64,000 nt of DNA from Bacillota bacterium (GCA_023390655.1 JAEWCL010000019.1:62001-126000); one strand, 5' to 3'. Shown: positions 1-8,558, numbered from the stretch's first letter. Translations and numbers: made by a program. The notes: generated from the letters alone by a model not told the origin.

Positions 1-84
1 GGATATTTTTCGCGCAGTCAGGCGCGGATGTTTTTCAACAATACCCGGGCAGTGTCAATGGTGGAGAAGGAGCGGGGGAGCGGA

Positions 85-1398
85 ATGGAACAGGCAAAGT
101 CAATATGGACGCGCACCTGTGAGCTATTAAAGGCGGAGGTCAACGGCATCAGCTACAATACGTTTATCGACGTATTGGCGCCGCTTGCGGTATCCGGAAA
201 TGCCCTCATCCTGCAGGCGCCCAATGAGATGATCCAGTCCACCATCGAAAAATACTACATTTCCACCATCCGCGCATGCGCCGTACAGGCAGCTGAAGGC
301 ATTGAAGGCGTCAACGTCGTGCAGCCGAGCGAACGAGGCCTCTACGTCAAGGACGATGCCGGCGAATACAGCTACTGCAATCTGTTTGCAAAATACACAT
401 TCAGCACGTTCGTCATCGGCGGCTCCAACTATTTTGCGCATGCCGCGGCCCTTGCCGTAGCGCAGAATCCCGCGCGTTCCTACAACCCGCTGTTCCTTTA
501 CGGCGGCGTGGGCCTTGGGAAAACGCATTTGATGCACGCCGTCGGCCACCACGTGCGCGAAAGCAATGCGCACGCACGCGTGATGTACGTCACAAGCGAG
601 ACCTTTACCAATGAAATGATCCAGTCCATCTCCACCAACCGCAACAAGGAGTTCCGCAACCGCTACCGCAATGTGGACGTGCTGATGGTGGACGATATTC
701 AGTTTATCGCGCGCAAAGAGGGCGTACAGGAGGAGTTCTTCCATACCTTTAACGCCCTGCACACCGCCAACAAGCAGATCATTATTTCCTCCGATAAGCC
801 GCCGCGTGAAATTGCGCAGCTGGAGGAGCGCCTCCGGTCCCGCTTTGAATGGGGCCTCATTGCGGACATCCAGCCGCCGGACCTTGAAACGCGGATCGCC
901 ATCTTAAAGCGCCGCGCGGACGAAGAGAAAATGCATGTGCCCGACAGTGTGCTCGAATACATCGCGGAGCGCGTGCAAAGTAACATCCGTGAGCTCGAAG
1001 GGCTGTTGACCCGCGTCATCGCCTACGCGCAATTCAACCGCATCCCGCTCGATGTGCATGTTGCCGCAACCGCTTTAAAGGACATGCTGCCAAACGATGC
1101 CCCGCGCGTATTGACTCCCTCTCTCATACAGGAGACCGTCGCCGCTTATTACGGCCTGACGGTTGATGCGTTCAGCGCCAAGCGGCGCGATCAGGAAGTC
1201 GCCTTTCCGCGCCAAATCGCCATGTATCTCTCCCGGTGCATGACGGACTGGAGCCTGCCCAAGATCGGCGACGCCTTTGGCGGGCGCAACCATACCACCG
1301 TCATGCACGCGCACGAAAAAATCACCGAGCAGATCAAGAGTGATCCCGCGCTTTCCGCCACGATCGCAGATTTGAAAAAGCGGCTGATCTCGAGCTGA
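85..1398 (+). CDS. dnaA: Chromosomal replication initiator protein DnaA
   Basis: DnaA is an AAA+ ATPase that binds DnaA boxes and opens oriC. The 437-residue product has an N-terminal partner domain. The Walker A motif GGVGLGKTH lies at about residues 140-148 and the Walker B MVDDIQF at about 201-207. The domain IV DNA-binding signature GGRNHTTV begins near residue 399. The frame is open from 28 and also has an ATG at 58, but the ATG at 85 follows a strong purine-rich ribosome site (ggagaaggagcggggga) and gives the usual N-terminus. DnaA boxes and dnaN lie downstream, which is the classic bacterial origin arrangement. Confidence 0.98.
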   Translation: MEQAKSIWTRTCELLKAEVNGISYNTFIDVLAPLAVSGNALILQAPNEMIQSTIEKYYISTIRACAVQAAEGIEGVNVVQPSERGLYVKDDAGEYSYCNLFAKYTFSTFVIGGSNYFAHAAALAVAQNPARSYNPLFLYGGVGLGKTHLMHAVGHHVRESNAHARVMYVTSETFTNEMIQSISTNRNKEFRNRYRNVDVLMVDDIQFIARKEGVQEEFFHTFNALHTANKQIIISSDKPPREIAQLEERLRSRFEWGLIADIQPPDLETRIAILKRRADEEKMHVPDSVLEYIAERVQSNIRELEGLLTRVIAYAQFNRIPLDVHVAATALKDMLPNDAPRVLTPSLIQETVAAYYGLTVDAFSAKRRDQEVAFPRQIAMYLSRCMTDWSLPKIGDAFGGRNHTTVMHAHEKITEQIKSDPALSATIADLKKRLISS

Positions 1399-1419
1399 GG
1401 AACGGGGAGTATAGGGGAC

Positions 1420-1451
1420 GCTTCTTTTCTTTCCACGAAAGGAAAAGAAGC
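1420..1451. repeat. Inverted repeat after dnaA
   Basis: GCTTCTTTTC at 1420 and its complement ending at 1451 form a long hairpin with a short ACGA-type loop, 20 bases after the dnaA stop. There is no T-run on the + side, so it may be an mRNA end-protecting hairpin or a weak terminator rather than a standard one. Confidence 0.5.
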
Positions 1452-1465
1452 AAAAGAAAGCGGAC

Positions 1466-1960
1466 ATTTATCACATCTACAATTTGTATCTATAATTACA
1501 TCTATTTATTGATAGAAATACTATTAAAATACGTCGGGATTCCAAAGGGACGTGTCCCTTTGGCGGAGGTATGGAGGCAGCGCCTCCATCGTATCCCTCT
1601 CCTTCCTCTACTAATTTTTACGCAATGTTCTCTTTTCCGACACGATTCTTACCCATTATTGTTTTGAGGTTTTTGGCAAGAACCTTTATAATGAGATAAA
1701 ATGCTTTCTATGCACAATTTGTGCACGGGGGATGTGCATGGATTGTGCCCACTGTTGACTGTGTGCATGATGTTCATACAAGGACAAGTTATGCATAGGC
1801 TGTCCACACACGAGCGCACAGGCAATTCTTTTGGAGTCGTCTTAGCGCAGACAGGTTATGCACATTATCCATAGCCCCTACTACTACGGCTACTATACTC
1901 CTAAATGACTGTGAGGAGTATGCGCGCATACGGCTGTGCACAACTCGCCTTTGTGCATAG
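1466..1960. other. oriC: Putative chromosomal origin oriC with DnaA boxes
   Basis: The dnaA-dnaN gap (1399-2176) holds no convincing gene. An AT-rich stretch at about 1466-1535 is a candidate DNA-unwinding element. From 1708 to 1960 there is a dense cluster of DnaA boxes. TTATGCACA at 1856-1864 is followed directly by TTATCCATA at 1865-1873. TTATGCATA lies at 1789-1797 and CTATGCACA at 1708-1716. Reverse-strand near matches are TGTGCATGA (1762-1770), TGTGCACAA (1935-1943) and TGTGCATAG (1952-1960). Position and box density follow the established oriC pattern; which boxes are functional is inferred. Confidence 0.85.
1537..1600. repeat. Dispersed GC-rich intergenic repeat, copy in oriC region
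   Basis: This segment contains the palindrome CCAAAGGGAcgTGTCCCTTTGG followed by a second palindrome GGAGGCagcGCCTCC. The same two-hairpin layout with similar sequence recurs at 48999-49054 after the flavodoxin gene, so it belongs to a dispersed intergenic repeat family. It sits between the AT-rich stretch and the DnaA boxes. Confidence 0.55.
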
Positions 1961-2176
1961 CGTTTTCGATGAATGCAAACACTTTCGGATGCGGCGGCAT
2001 TTCCTGTCGTGCACAAGCGCTTTTTTGCGGAAACCCCTTGTTTCCTGTATGGAAACGGGATACATTGGAAGACGGTGTGGTCAAGAACACTTGTTCCGGA
2101 CGAATCGGAAACATTTGTTCTTTATAATATAAGTGGGACTTATGCTTCGCTTATTTACCTTCAGGAGGATATACGC

Positions 2177-3277
2177 ATGAAATTGATGATGGACGTCAAA
2201 ACATTGAACGCGGGAATCGCGACGGTAGTCAAATCCCTTTCTTCTAGGCCGGCAATCCCGGTTTTAGAGGGTATTTATCTTTGTGCAACATCAGAAGGGC
2301 TTTTATTGCGCTGCTCGGATCTTTCGCTGCAGATTGAAAGCATTGTGGCGGCAACGGTGGAGGAAGAAGGAACAACGGTTGTACCCGGCCGCCTGTTTGC
2401 GGAAATCTGCCGCAAGCTGCCGGATGAAACGGTGGATATGCGGTTGGACGGCCATACGCTGTTGCTAAAATCCGGCCGTGCGCGGACGACGCTCCAGTGC
2501 ATGGATGCAAAGGATTATCCGGATATGGCGGTGACGGGGAAGGCGCAGACGCTGCACATCCCGCAGAATGTACTGAAGGATATGATCCGCCAGACGGTGT
2601 TTGCGACGGCGCAGGAGGAAAGCAAGCCTATTTTGACAGGCGTTCTGTGCGAGCTTTCCGGGAATGAGCTGACGACGGTGGCGCTCGACGGGTTCCGGCT
2701 TGCGCTCAGGCGGTTTACGCTGGGGCAGAGCTATGAAGCGCGCGAGGCGGTGGTGCCGAACAAATCCTTTGTTGAAATTTCAAGGACGCTCCTCGATGTG
2801 GAGGAAAGCGTGGAGGTGCAGTTCTCGCCCACACATCTGCTGATGGACATGGGACATACCCGCATCATCAGCAGGCTCTTAGACGGCGATTTTATCCGTT
2901 ATAAGAGCATTCTTCCGCAAGACCATGTCACAAGGGTGCGTGTGAACCGCAACGAGCTTTTGGAAAGCATTGACCGCGCGATCTTGATGGCGCGGGAAGG
3001 CAACAACAATCTGGTGCGCTTTTCCATTGCGGAGGAGTCGTTAAAGATGTTTGCCAACAGCGCGATGGGGCGTATCGATGAAGAGATCACCATCCATTTA
3101 AACGGCGAGCCGATCGAGATCGCGTTCAACGCACGCTATTTCTGTGATGTGTTGAAGGTGCTGCCTGATGAGGAGGTGTTCCTCGACATGAACAACAACG
3201 TGAGCCCCTGCGTGGTGCGGCCGACACAGGGGGACGCGTACTATTACCTGATTCTGCCGGTGCGTATTTTTGCCTGA
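2177..3277 (+). CDS. dnaN: DNA polymerase III sliding clamp (beta subunit)
   Basis: DnaN forms the ring-shaped sliding clamp that tethers DNA polymerase III to DNA. The 366-residue product has the three-fold clamp architecture and normal family length. It ends in a typical clamp C-terminus (PTQGDAYYYLILPVRIFA). The ATG at 2177 follows AGGAGGAT at the right distance, whereas the frame upstream back to 1973 runs through the origin and lacks clamp similarity. recF and gyrB do not follow, which differs from the common dnaA-dnaN-recF-gyrBA order. Confidence 0.97.
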   Translation: MKLMMDVKTLNAGIATVVKSLSSRPAIPVLEGIYLCATSEGLLLRCSDLSLQIESIVAATVEEEGTTVVPGRLFAEICRKLPDETVDMRLDGHTLLLKSGRARTTLQCMDAKDYPDMAVTGKAQTLHIPQNVLKDMIRQTVFATAQEESKPILTGVLCELSGNELTTVALDGFRLALRRFTLGQSYEAREAVVPNKSFVEISRTLLDVEESVEVQFSPTHLLMDMGHTRIISRLLDGDFIRYKSILPQDHVTRVRVNRNELLESIDRAILMAREGNNNLVRFSIAEESLKMFANSAMGRIDEEITIHLNGEPIEIAFNARYFCDVLKVLPDEEVFLDMNNNVSPCVVRPTQGDAYYYLILPVRIFA

Positions 3278-3364
3278 TGAGGATGCGCGCTTTCTAAAAA
3301 GCGCGGTACGGTATTTTTCTCCTTTTGTGCATAAATATTAAAGTTCGTTTCTTCTAGAATAAAC

Positions 3365-3405
3365 AAAAGCCTTCGCGTCATATGCTGATGCGGAGGCTTT
3401 TGTTG
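3365..3405 (+). terminator. Intrinsic terminator after dnaN
   Basis: AAAAGCCTtCGC pairs with GCGgAGGCTTTT around a loop, about 90 bases after the dnaN stop, and the 3' arm runs into TTTTGTTG. Confidence 0.8.
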
Positions 3406-3411
3406 CGGCAT

Positions 3412-3435
3412 AAAAAAGCCCCGCACCGGCGGGGC
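3412..3435 (-). terminator. Intrinsic terminator of the AbrB-like gene
   Basis: On the minus strand GCCCCGC pairs with GCGGGGC and is followed by TTTTTTA, directly after the stop of the AbrB-like gene. Confidence 0.8.
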
Positions 3436-3444
3436 AGAGAAGGC

Positions 3445-3690
3445 TTACTCCATGGTCTTAAGCTTATCGAGGCATTCGTGGCAAATGCTTTTGCCCTGGA
3501 AGCTGACAAGATCGTTCGCGTTATCGCAGAAGAAGCAGGCGGGATGGTACTTTTTCAGGATGATGGTCTCTTTGTCTACAAAGATTTCGATGGAGTCCTT
3601 GATGTCGATACCCAGTGTCCTGCGCAATTCGATCGGGATAACGACCCGACCGAGGGTGTCCATTTTCCGAACAATGCCCGTAGATTTCAT
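3445..3690 (-). CDS. AbrB-family transition-state transcription regulator
   Basis: This 81-residue protein begins with the SpoVT/AbrB swapped-hairpin DNA-binding domain (MKSTGIVRKMDTLGRVVIP). It ends in a short zinc-ribbon-like tail with CFFC and CHEC pairs (about residues 52-55 and 70-73). AbrB/Abh proteins are dimeric or tetrameric regulators of growth-phase genes in spore-forming Firmicutes. The chosen ATG follows a GAGAGGA ribosome site; the frame upstream is open but does not resemble the family. The gene has its own terminator and is convergent with dnaN. Target genes cannot be told from sequence. Confidence 0.9.
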   Translation of the reverse strand: MKSTGIVRKMDTLGRVVIPIELRRTLGIDIKDSIEIFVDKETIILKKYHPACFFCDNANDLVSFQGKSICHECLDKLKTME

Positions 3691-3857
3691 GTTGCAATCC
3701 TCTCTATCACCGTTATTGCGGAAGGCAGGCTGAACCTCCCACATATTATCAATAATACACATATTTCATGCAAACAGTCAATATAATTGTCAATAAGATT
3801 GCGGCATATATGTAAACAATGTCGATTTTTGCAAAAAAAAGGGGAGGGAAATCCGCG

Positions 3858-4424
3858 ATGATGAGCTGGATCTGGTGCATCCTTTTTTCACTGGGCGCAA
3901 TATGGACCACGGTGCGCCTGGGAGGGGACGCAGCACTTTCCGCCATGCTCACAGGTGCGCAGGAAAGTGTAACCTTATGCATTTCACTTGCGGGATCATA
4001 CCTTCTATGGATGGGCTTATTGGGGATTGCGGAGAAGGCGGGGTTGATCAAAGCGCTCAGCCGCGTATTGAAAAAGCCGTGTGAGTGGCTGTTTCCGGGG
4101 GCAGGGGAGGCGACGGGGGCCATTACGCTCAATGTTGCGGCAAACATCCTGGGTATGGGAAACGCGGCGACGCCGTTTGGACTTGAGGCCATGCGCCTGA
4201 TGCAGAAAAACAACCCCAACAGGCGGCGCGCGACGGACGCCATGTGCGTGTTCCTCGCGCTCAACGCGTCAGCGCTTGAGGTGCTGCCCACCACGATGAT
4301 CGGCATGCGCGCGTCGTATGGTTCTCTGCAGCCGGGCGCGATTTTGATGCCCACGCTACTTTCTTCCACGGTCGCCACGTTCGTTACGGCAATTCTTTGC
4401 GTGGCGTTGGTGAGGCGCAGATGA
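3858..4424 (+). CDS. spmA: Spore maturation protein A
   Basis: SpmA is an integral membrane protein of the nucleoside-recognition (Gate) family needed for spore core dehydration. The 188-residue product has several hydrophobic segments and the conserved stretch NVAANILGMGNAATPFGLEA. A GGGGAGGG ribosome site about nine bases before 3858 supports this start; a second ATG follows at once at 3861. The gene overlaps spmB by four bases (ATGA), so the two are translationally coupled. Its presence supports a spore-forming host. Confidence 0.93.
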   Translation: MMSWIWCILFSLGAIWTTVRLGGDAALSAMLTGAQESVTLCISLAGSYLLWMGLLGIAEKAGLIKALSRVLKKPCEWLFPGAGEATGAITLNVAANILGMGNAATPFGLEAMRLMQKNNPNRRRATDAMCVFLALNASALEVLPTTMIGMRASYGSLQPGAILMPTLLSSTVATFVTAILCVALVRRR

Positions 4425-4933
4425 GCGCCGCCATTATCCCGCTGCTTGCGGTGGCGGTGGTCATCTACGCAATCTATAAAAAGGTGGACGTCTACGACGC
4501 GTTTGTAAAGGGCGCAATGCAAGGCCTGCCTGTTTTATACCGTGTGCTTCCTTATATGGCGGCAATGCTTATCTGTATCCGGCTGCTGCGGGAAAGCGGT
4601 ATGGTGGACGCGATGACGCTTGCACTCAAGGGGCCGATGGAAACGCTGGGGTTCCCGCCGGAACTGCTGCCGTTATCGCTCATGCGTCCGCTCTCGGGAA
4701 GCGCTTCAATGGCGCTGGTGGCGGATGTGTTCCAAAACTTTGGGACAGACTCCATGCTTGGGCTGATGGCGTCCACCATGATGGGCTCCACGGAAACCAT
4801 TTTCTATACGCTTGCGCTGTATTTCGGGTCCGTCGGCATTCAGGAAACACGTTTTACCATGCCTGTGGCGCTCATTGCAACGCTCCTTTCCACGGTGGGA
4901 AGCGTCGTTGCGTGCAGGCTGCTGTTTTCGTAG
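4421..4933 (+). CDS. spmB: Spore maturation protein B
   Basis: SpmB is the partner of SpmA, another membrane protein of the nucleoside-recognition family. The 170-residue product contains the conserved segments LMRPLSGSASMAL and MMGSTETIFYTLALYFGSV and several transmembrane helices. The ATG at 4421 overlaps the spmA stop as ATGA. Family knowledge places the pair in spore cortex and core maturation. Confidence 0.93.
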   Translation: MSAAIIPLLAVAVVIYAIYKKVDVYDAFVKGAMQGLPVLYRVLPYMAAMLICIRLLRESGMVDAMTLALKGPMETLGFPPELLPLSLMRPLSGSASMALVADVFQNFGTDSMLGLMASTMMGSTETIFYTLALYFGSVGIQETRFTMPVALIATLLSTVGSVVACRLLFS

Positions 4934-5041
4934 AAAAACCGCAAAAAAGGGAAAGGAATGCCGGAAACAGGGACGTACGTTTCTCTTTTCCTGCGAATTA
5001 TGGTATACTCTTAGAGTACATCACAGAATGAAGGAGCATAC

Positions 5042-5755
5042 ATGCAGGTCTTTATATATCCTTTTCCCGGCGCAATTATGGAAAAACAATACCACAACAA
5101 AACTGTTGTTGTCGTGGATGTATTGCGGGCGACTACCTGTATGGTGGAGGCGCTTCAAAACGGCGCAAACCAGGTGATTCCCGCGCGTGACCCCGGCGAG
5201 GCGATGGGCTTTGCGGGGCATTTGGGCAGGAAGGAAAGCCTGCTCACAGGTGAACGCGGCGGCTTGCGCATGCCGGATTTTGATCTTGGCAATTCGCCTC
5301 TGGAGTTTACACCACAGGTGGTCAAAAATAAAACGGTGGTCATTTCCACCACAAACGGCACGGCGGCCATCCATGCCGCGCGTACGGCGGCAAACCTGTT
5401 TATCGGCTGCATGCGCAACCGCACGGCGGTGGCGCGCGCAGCGCTTCAGTGCGGGCAGGATATAATCATACTTTGCGCCGGCACATTGGGGGAATGCTCC
5501 GCGGACGATATGGTGGCTGCGGGCGGCATTTTGAAGGTGATCTCTGAGGAAGCGGGGGAAGCGCTTACCCTCAATGATTTTGCACGGGTCTGCCTGATGA
5601 GCTATCTCTGCTGGAAGAAGGGTGAACTGGACCTTTCTGAAACGACGCATTACAGCAGGCTCAAAGAGCTTGGCTTTGAAGAAGACCTGGCCTACTGCTT
5701 CGGGGAAGATCAAACGTCTGTGGCGCCAAGGTATATGAACGGCAGTATCCGGTGA
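5042..5755 (+). CDS. comB: 2-phosphosulfolactate phosphatase (ComB family)
   Basis: ComB hydrolyses 2-phosphosulfolactate to sulfolactate with magnesium. The 237-residue product has family landmarks: VVVVDVLRATT near the N-terminus, GERGGL, DFDLGNSPLEF and STTNGT. The start follows AAGGAG. A TATACT box at 5004-5009 lies close upstream, so the gene probably has its own promoter. In methanogens the enzyme serves coenzyme M synthesis; in Firmicutes the product is usually sulfolactate as a metabolite, and no coenzyme M genes are visible here. Confidence 0.9.
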   Translation: MQVFIYPFPGAIMEKQYHNKTVVVVDVLRATTCMVEALQNGANQVIPARDPGEAMGFAGHLGRKESLLTGERGGLRMPDFDLGNSPLEFTPQVVKNKTVVISTTNGTAAIHAARTAANLFIGCMRNRTAVARAALQCGQDIIILCAGTLGECSADDMVAAGGILKVISEEAGEALTLNDFARVCLMSYLCWKKGELDLSETTHYSRLKELGFEEDLAYCFGEDQTSVAPRYMNGSIR

Positions 5756-5775
5756 ACAGGAAATGTATGAGAGCA

Positions 5776-5803
5776 GCCGCGCAAATTGCGCGGCTTTTGT
5801 TTT
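5776..5803 (+). terminator. Intrinsic terminator after comB
   Basis: GCCGCGCAA pairs with TTGCGCGGC and is followed by TTTTGTTTT. Confidence 0.85.
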
Positions 5804-5955
5804 AAAACAGCTGGGACTTATGTGGCTACGCAAGAGAAACCCTGATCCGGGCGGATGAATTTACATGTCTTTTGAAAACAAGTATTATGATGAATGATCA
5901 ACTTGATGATATTACAAATCAAATACATGTTGACGTTAAGCGGGGAGAAAAGGCT

Positions 5956-6429
5956 ATGATAAGAAGAGATAGAGAAATCACTGATTTTCATGAAATCATT
6001 GAGATTATAAAAAAGTGCGATGTTTGCAGAATTGCACTAAATGATGAAGCGTATCCGTACATTGTTCCTCTTAATTTTGGGATGGACGTTCAGGATGAGC
6101 AAGTCACGTTTTATTTCCACGGCGCTTTAAAAGGCAAGAAGTTAGACCTGATCAAGAAGGACAACAGGGCAACATTCGAAATGGACTGCGGTCACAATTT
6201 CATACTGTATGAAGAAAGAATGAGCTGTACGATGGGGTATGAAAGTGTTATGGGCCGTGGCACAATTGAAATTTTACCTGAAGAAGAAAAATATGAAGCA
6301 CTTCGTATTCTGATGAGACAGTATCACGCAGAGGATTTCCAGTTTCATAAAGATATGATGAAAGTGACTGCTGTTATGAAAATGACAGTTTCCAGTATGA
6401 CAGGAAAGCGCAGAAACAATATCCATTAA
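5956..6429 (+). CDS. NimA-like pyridoxamine 5'-phosphate oxidase-fold flavoprotein
   Basis: The 157-residue product has the split-barrel fold of the pyridoxamine-phosphate-oxidase superfamily and resembles nitroimidazole-resistance (NimA) proteins. Signatures are CRIALNDEAYPYIVPLNFG, FYFHGALKGKK and the C-terminal MTGKR. Such proteins bind FMN; some reduce nitro compounds, but the substrate is unknown for most. The ATG at 5956 follows GGGGAG; the frame extends upstream without similarity. The gene is visibly richer in A and T than its neighbours, which suggests transfer. Confidence 0.85.
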   Translation: MIRRDREITDFHEIIEIIKKCDVCRIALNDEAYPYIVPLNFGMDVQDEQVTFYFHGALKGKKLDLIKKDNRATFEMDCGHNFILYEERMSCTMGYESVMGRGTIEILPEEEKYEALRILMRQYHAEDFQFHKDMMKVTAVMKMTVSSMTGKRRNNIH

Positions 6430-6532
6430 AGACAAAAGGAAGTAGCCTAAATACTGTAAATCTGCATCATTAAGAAATGGTGTTACAAGAACAACAATCG
6501 CTTAACAGCGCCATGATCGCACGTCATCTGGA

Positions 6533-6558
6533 ACAACAAAACAGCCTTTTCAGGCTGT
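6533..6558 (-). terminator. Terminator of the minus-strand acetyltransferase gene
   Basis: ACAGCCT and AGGCTGT form a stem. On the minus strand it is followed by TTTTGTTG, just past the acetyltransferase stop. Confidence 0.55.
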
Positions 6559-6580
6559 AAGAGGAATTATCTATTTCTTG

Positions 6581-7123
6581 CTATTCGCCGATTGCCGCTT
6601 CCCGCTGCTCCGGTTCCATGAGGCCGTTCAAATACTCCCGCATGGAGAGCGTGAGCCGCGCGCAGGAAGGGGAAAGGGTGGAGGAAAAGCCAAGCGCATG
6701 GAATGCGCGCATGGAGCGCTTGTTTTCCGGATGGATGTGGGCTACCATCTGTTCCGCCCTCCAGGTAAAAAACGCGTGTTCAAGCGCAAGGGAAACGGCA
6801 GCCGTGCCAATGCCGCGGCCCCATTGGCGTTTTTCACCGATGACGACGACGATCTCCGTGCCGTTCGCGCGCTTTTCCAGCCGTAAAAAGCCCACAGGCG
6901 TGCCGCCGGGCAGGCATACCATAAACATGGCGCCGCTGTGATGGAACAGATGCGTCAGCGTGGGAAGGGGGCAGCGCTCGAGCGCCTGTTGTAAGGCACG
7001 CGCGGTATGCTCGTTTTCATGAAGGTATTTTGTAACGCTGTGGTCATGCAGCCACCGTATGATGTGCGCCGCATCCTCCCGGGTGATTTCCGGGCGCAAA
7101 AAAATATGAGAAGCTTTCATCAT
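6581..7123 (-). CDS. GNAT-family N-acetyltransferase
   Basis: This 180-residue protein has the GNAT fold, an acetyl-CoA-dependent N-acetyltransferase. The coenzyme A-binding motif A is KRQWGRGIGTAAVSLAL and the C-terminal part reads HIHPENKRSMRAFHALGF, as in RimJ/RimL-like enzymes that acetylate protein N-termini or small molecules. It starts at one of two adjacent ATGs after AGAGGAA. Substrate unknown. Overlapping inverted repeats lie upstream at 7205-7244. Confidence 0.85.
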   Translation of the reverse strand: MMKASHIFLRPEITREDAAHIIRWLHDHSVTKYLHENEHTARALQQALERCPLPTLTHLFHHSGAMFMVCLPGGTPVGFLRLEKRANGTEIVVVIGEKRQWGRGIGTAAVSLALEHAFFTWRAEQMVAHIHPENKRSMRAFHALGFSSTLSPSCARLTLSMREYLNGLMEPEQREAAIGE

Positions 7124-7204
7124 ATTGTTCCTCTTTCTAAATATAACAAAAGCCTTTCATAGCGGTTGCCGGCAAACTATGACGGTTCTTTTTATGCAAT
7201 TACC

Positions 7205-7244
7205 GCCATTCTATCAGCATTTGACAGAATGGCAACCTGTCAAA
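7205..7244. promoter_or_regulatory. Overlapping inverted repeats upstream of the acetyltransferase
   Basis: GCCATTCT (7205-7212) is repeated inverted as AGAATGGC (7226-7233). TTTGACAG (7220-7227) is repeated inverted as CTGTCAAA (7237-7244). The two palindromes interlock, about 80-120 bases upstream of the minus-strand acetyltransferase. They could be an operator or alternative RNA hairpins; no regulator gene is adjacent. Confidence 0.4.
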
Positions 7245-7255
7245 ACCGCAGTAGC

Positions 7256-7281
7256 GCCAAAAAGCCGCGCAATCGCGCGGC
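7256..7281 (-). terminator. Terminator of the phosphoesterase gene
   Basis: On the minus strand GCCGCGC pairs with GCGCGGC and is followed by TTTTT, just past the phosphoesterase stop. Confidence 0.8.
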
Positions 7282-7312
7282 TTTCCTGCCGTTTCCTCAA
7301 GAAAAGTCCCCT

Positions 7313-7795
7313 TTACGCCAACGCCCCTAAAATGCGGCAATCATATCCGGCAGAGGTGACGATGATGCATCCATAGGTTGGCGTTTGCCTGCCGCAAAAG
7401 ACAGGGCTGCAGGAGCCGGGGTTAAAGAGCGTAAATCCGTGTTCTTCCTCGTGCAGGGGCATATGCGTATGCCCAAACAGCACGATATCCGCCGCCATGG
7501 CGCGTCCCTTTAAATAAAGCGTCTTCAGGCTGTTTTTGACATGGTGAAGATGGCCGTGCGTCATGTACAGGCGATGGCCCTCAATATGCAATATATGCTC
7601 GGCTTCCCCGCTGTAAGAGAAATCCGCATTTCCCTTGACAAAGTGCATGGGAATATGCGGGTAACGCTCCCGCAGCGTGAGCGCATCCCCGTAATGATCC
7701 CCCAGGTGCAGAATCATCTGCGGCTGTTCCCGCCGGGTAATGGCATCCATCGTATCCACATCGTGATGCGAATCTGAAAACACAAGCAGTTTCAA
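7313..7795 (-). CDS. YfcE/MJ0936-family metallophosphoesterase
   Basis: This is a two-metal phosphodiesterase or phosphatase of about 160 residues. The ligand motifs are DSHHD near the N-terminus, HLGDHYGD, KGNADF, THGHLHH and LFGHTHMP, in the usual order. The best start is a TTG at 7795 that reads LKLLVFSDSHHD and follows GGAGG by about nine bases; an ATG further upstream exists but adds about 50 residues unlike the family. These enzymes cleave artificial phosphodiesters; the natural substrate is not known. Confidence 0.88.
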   Translation of the reverse strand: MKLLVFSDSHHDVDTMDAITRREQPQMILHLGDHYGDALTLRERYPHIPMHFVKGNADFSYSGEAEHILHIEGHRLYMTHGHLHHVKNSLKTLYLKGRAMAADIVLFGHTHMPLHEEEHGFTLFNPGSCSPVFCGRQTPTYGCIIVTSAGYDCRILGALA

Positions 7796-8042
7796 TACAA
7801 TCGGCCTCCTTCCCTTGGGCGATATTGGAAAGATGTGCTTCCATATATCGTCATTTTCCGGGAAATAATAAGCGCATATTCCCCTTTTTCGAGAAAATTT
7901 GTTGACATATGTATCCGGCTGCAGTGGGCGTGCAACGCAGCTCATTTATCATTATAGCAGCTTTCTCAGAAATAGTTAAAAATTTATCATAATATAGTAT
8001 GCGATGCTAAATGGCAGAGCTTACCGAGCAGGAAGAAAAATT

Positions 8043-8318
8043 ATGAAGCGTCCATTATTTCGAACGGCGGCAACCACGCACCATATCCACGCGTTCCAGT
8101 ACGACAACGCGTACGCCATCCTTCGCCATACTGCGTTTTGCAGCTATCTGCGGGAATTTCCCGCGGTACGGGATGAATACGCGGCGTTAAAAGCCGGGCT
8201 TGCAAAGAAATTCCCGGCGGATATCGAAGCGTATTGCGATGGAAAGAATGCCTTTGTAAAATGCGTGGAGCGCGAAGCGCTCGCTTGGTACTGGAATAAC
8301 CCCTATTTATTGGAATAA
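8043..8318 (+). CDS. N-terminally truncated GrpB/UPF0157-like protein
   Basis: The product (91 residues from the ATG at 8043, after AGGAAG) matches only the C-terminal half of the GrpB/UPF0157 nucleotidyltransferase-like family. The signature is FCSYLREFPAVRDEYAALK followed by KKFPADIEAYCDGK and a terminal AW motif. The N-terminal part that carries the nucleotide-binding residues in full-length proteins of about 170 residues is absent, and no matching coding remnant is obvious upstream. It is probably a gene remnant. Its 3' end overlaps the convergent XRE gene by 12 bases. Confidence 0.6.
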   Translation: MKRPLFRTAATTHHIHAFQYDNAYAILRHTAFCSYLREFPAVRDEYAALKAGLAKKFPADIEAYCDGKNAFVKCVEREALAWYWNNPYLLE

Positions 8319-8558
8319 AGGCGCTTCAAATGAAAAAAGTTCCTCATAAGGAACATCCAGCACGTATTTGATGGCGGTGAGCTCCCGGATAGAAATATGA
8401 CGGATGCCGGCCTCTATCTTTGCTAAAGTACCCCTTGCAATATCGCAGCCCTGCACTTGTAGCTGCGCGCAAAGCTGCTCTTGTGTCATATGTTTTAAGG
8501 TGCGGAATTTTCTGATATTGGCACCCAGGCGCTTATCGGACTTGATATGTTGCTGCAT
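8307..8558 (-). CDS. XRE-family transcriptional regulator (module copy 1)
   Basis: The 83-residue protein has a helix-turn-helix of the Cro/C1 type: LGANIRKFRTLKHMTQEQL, then GTLAKIEAGIRHISIREL. The ATG at 8558 follows GGAGAAG. It is transcribed divergently from a 56-residue gene at 8667, and the same arrangement with a homologous small gene recurs at 14743-15231. The inferred role is repression of the divergent gene and of itself. Confidence 0.88.
   Translation of the reverse strand: MQQHIKSDKRLGANIRKFRTLKHMTQEQLCAQLQVQGCDIARGTLAKIEAGIRHISIRELTAIKYVLDVPYEELFSFEAPLFQ

Noticed and set aside
1789..2132. Several short frames inside the dnaA-dnaN gap
   Set aside because: They overlap the DnaA-box cluster, overlap each other on both strands and have no ribosome sites or similarity.
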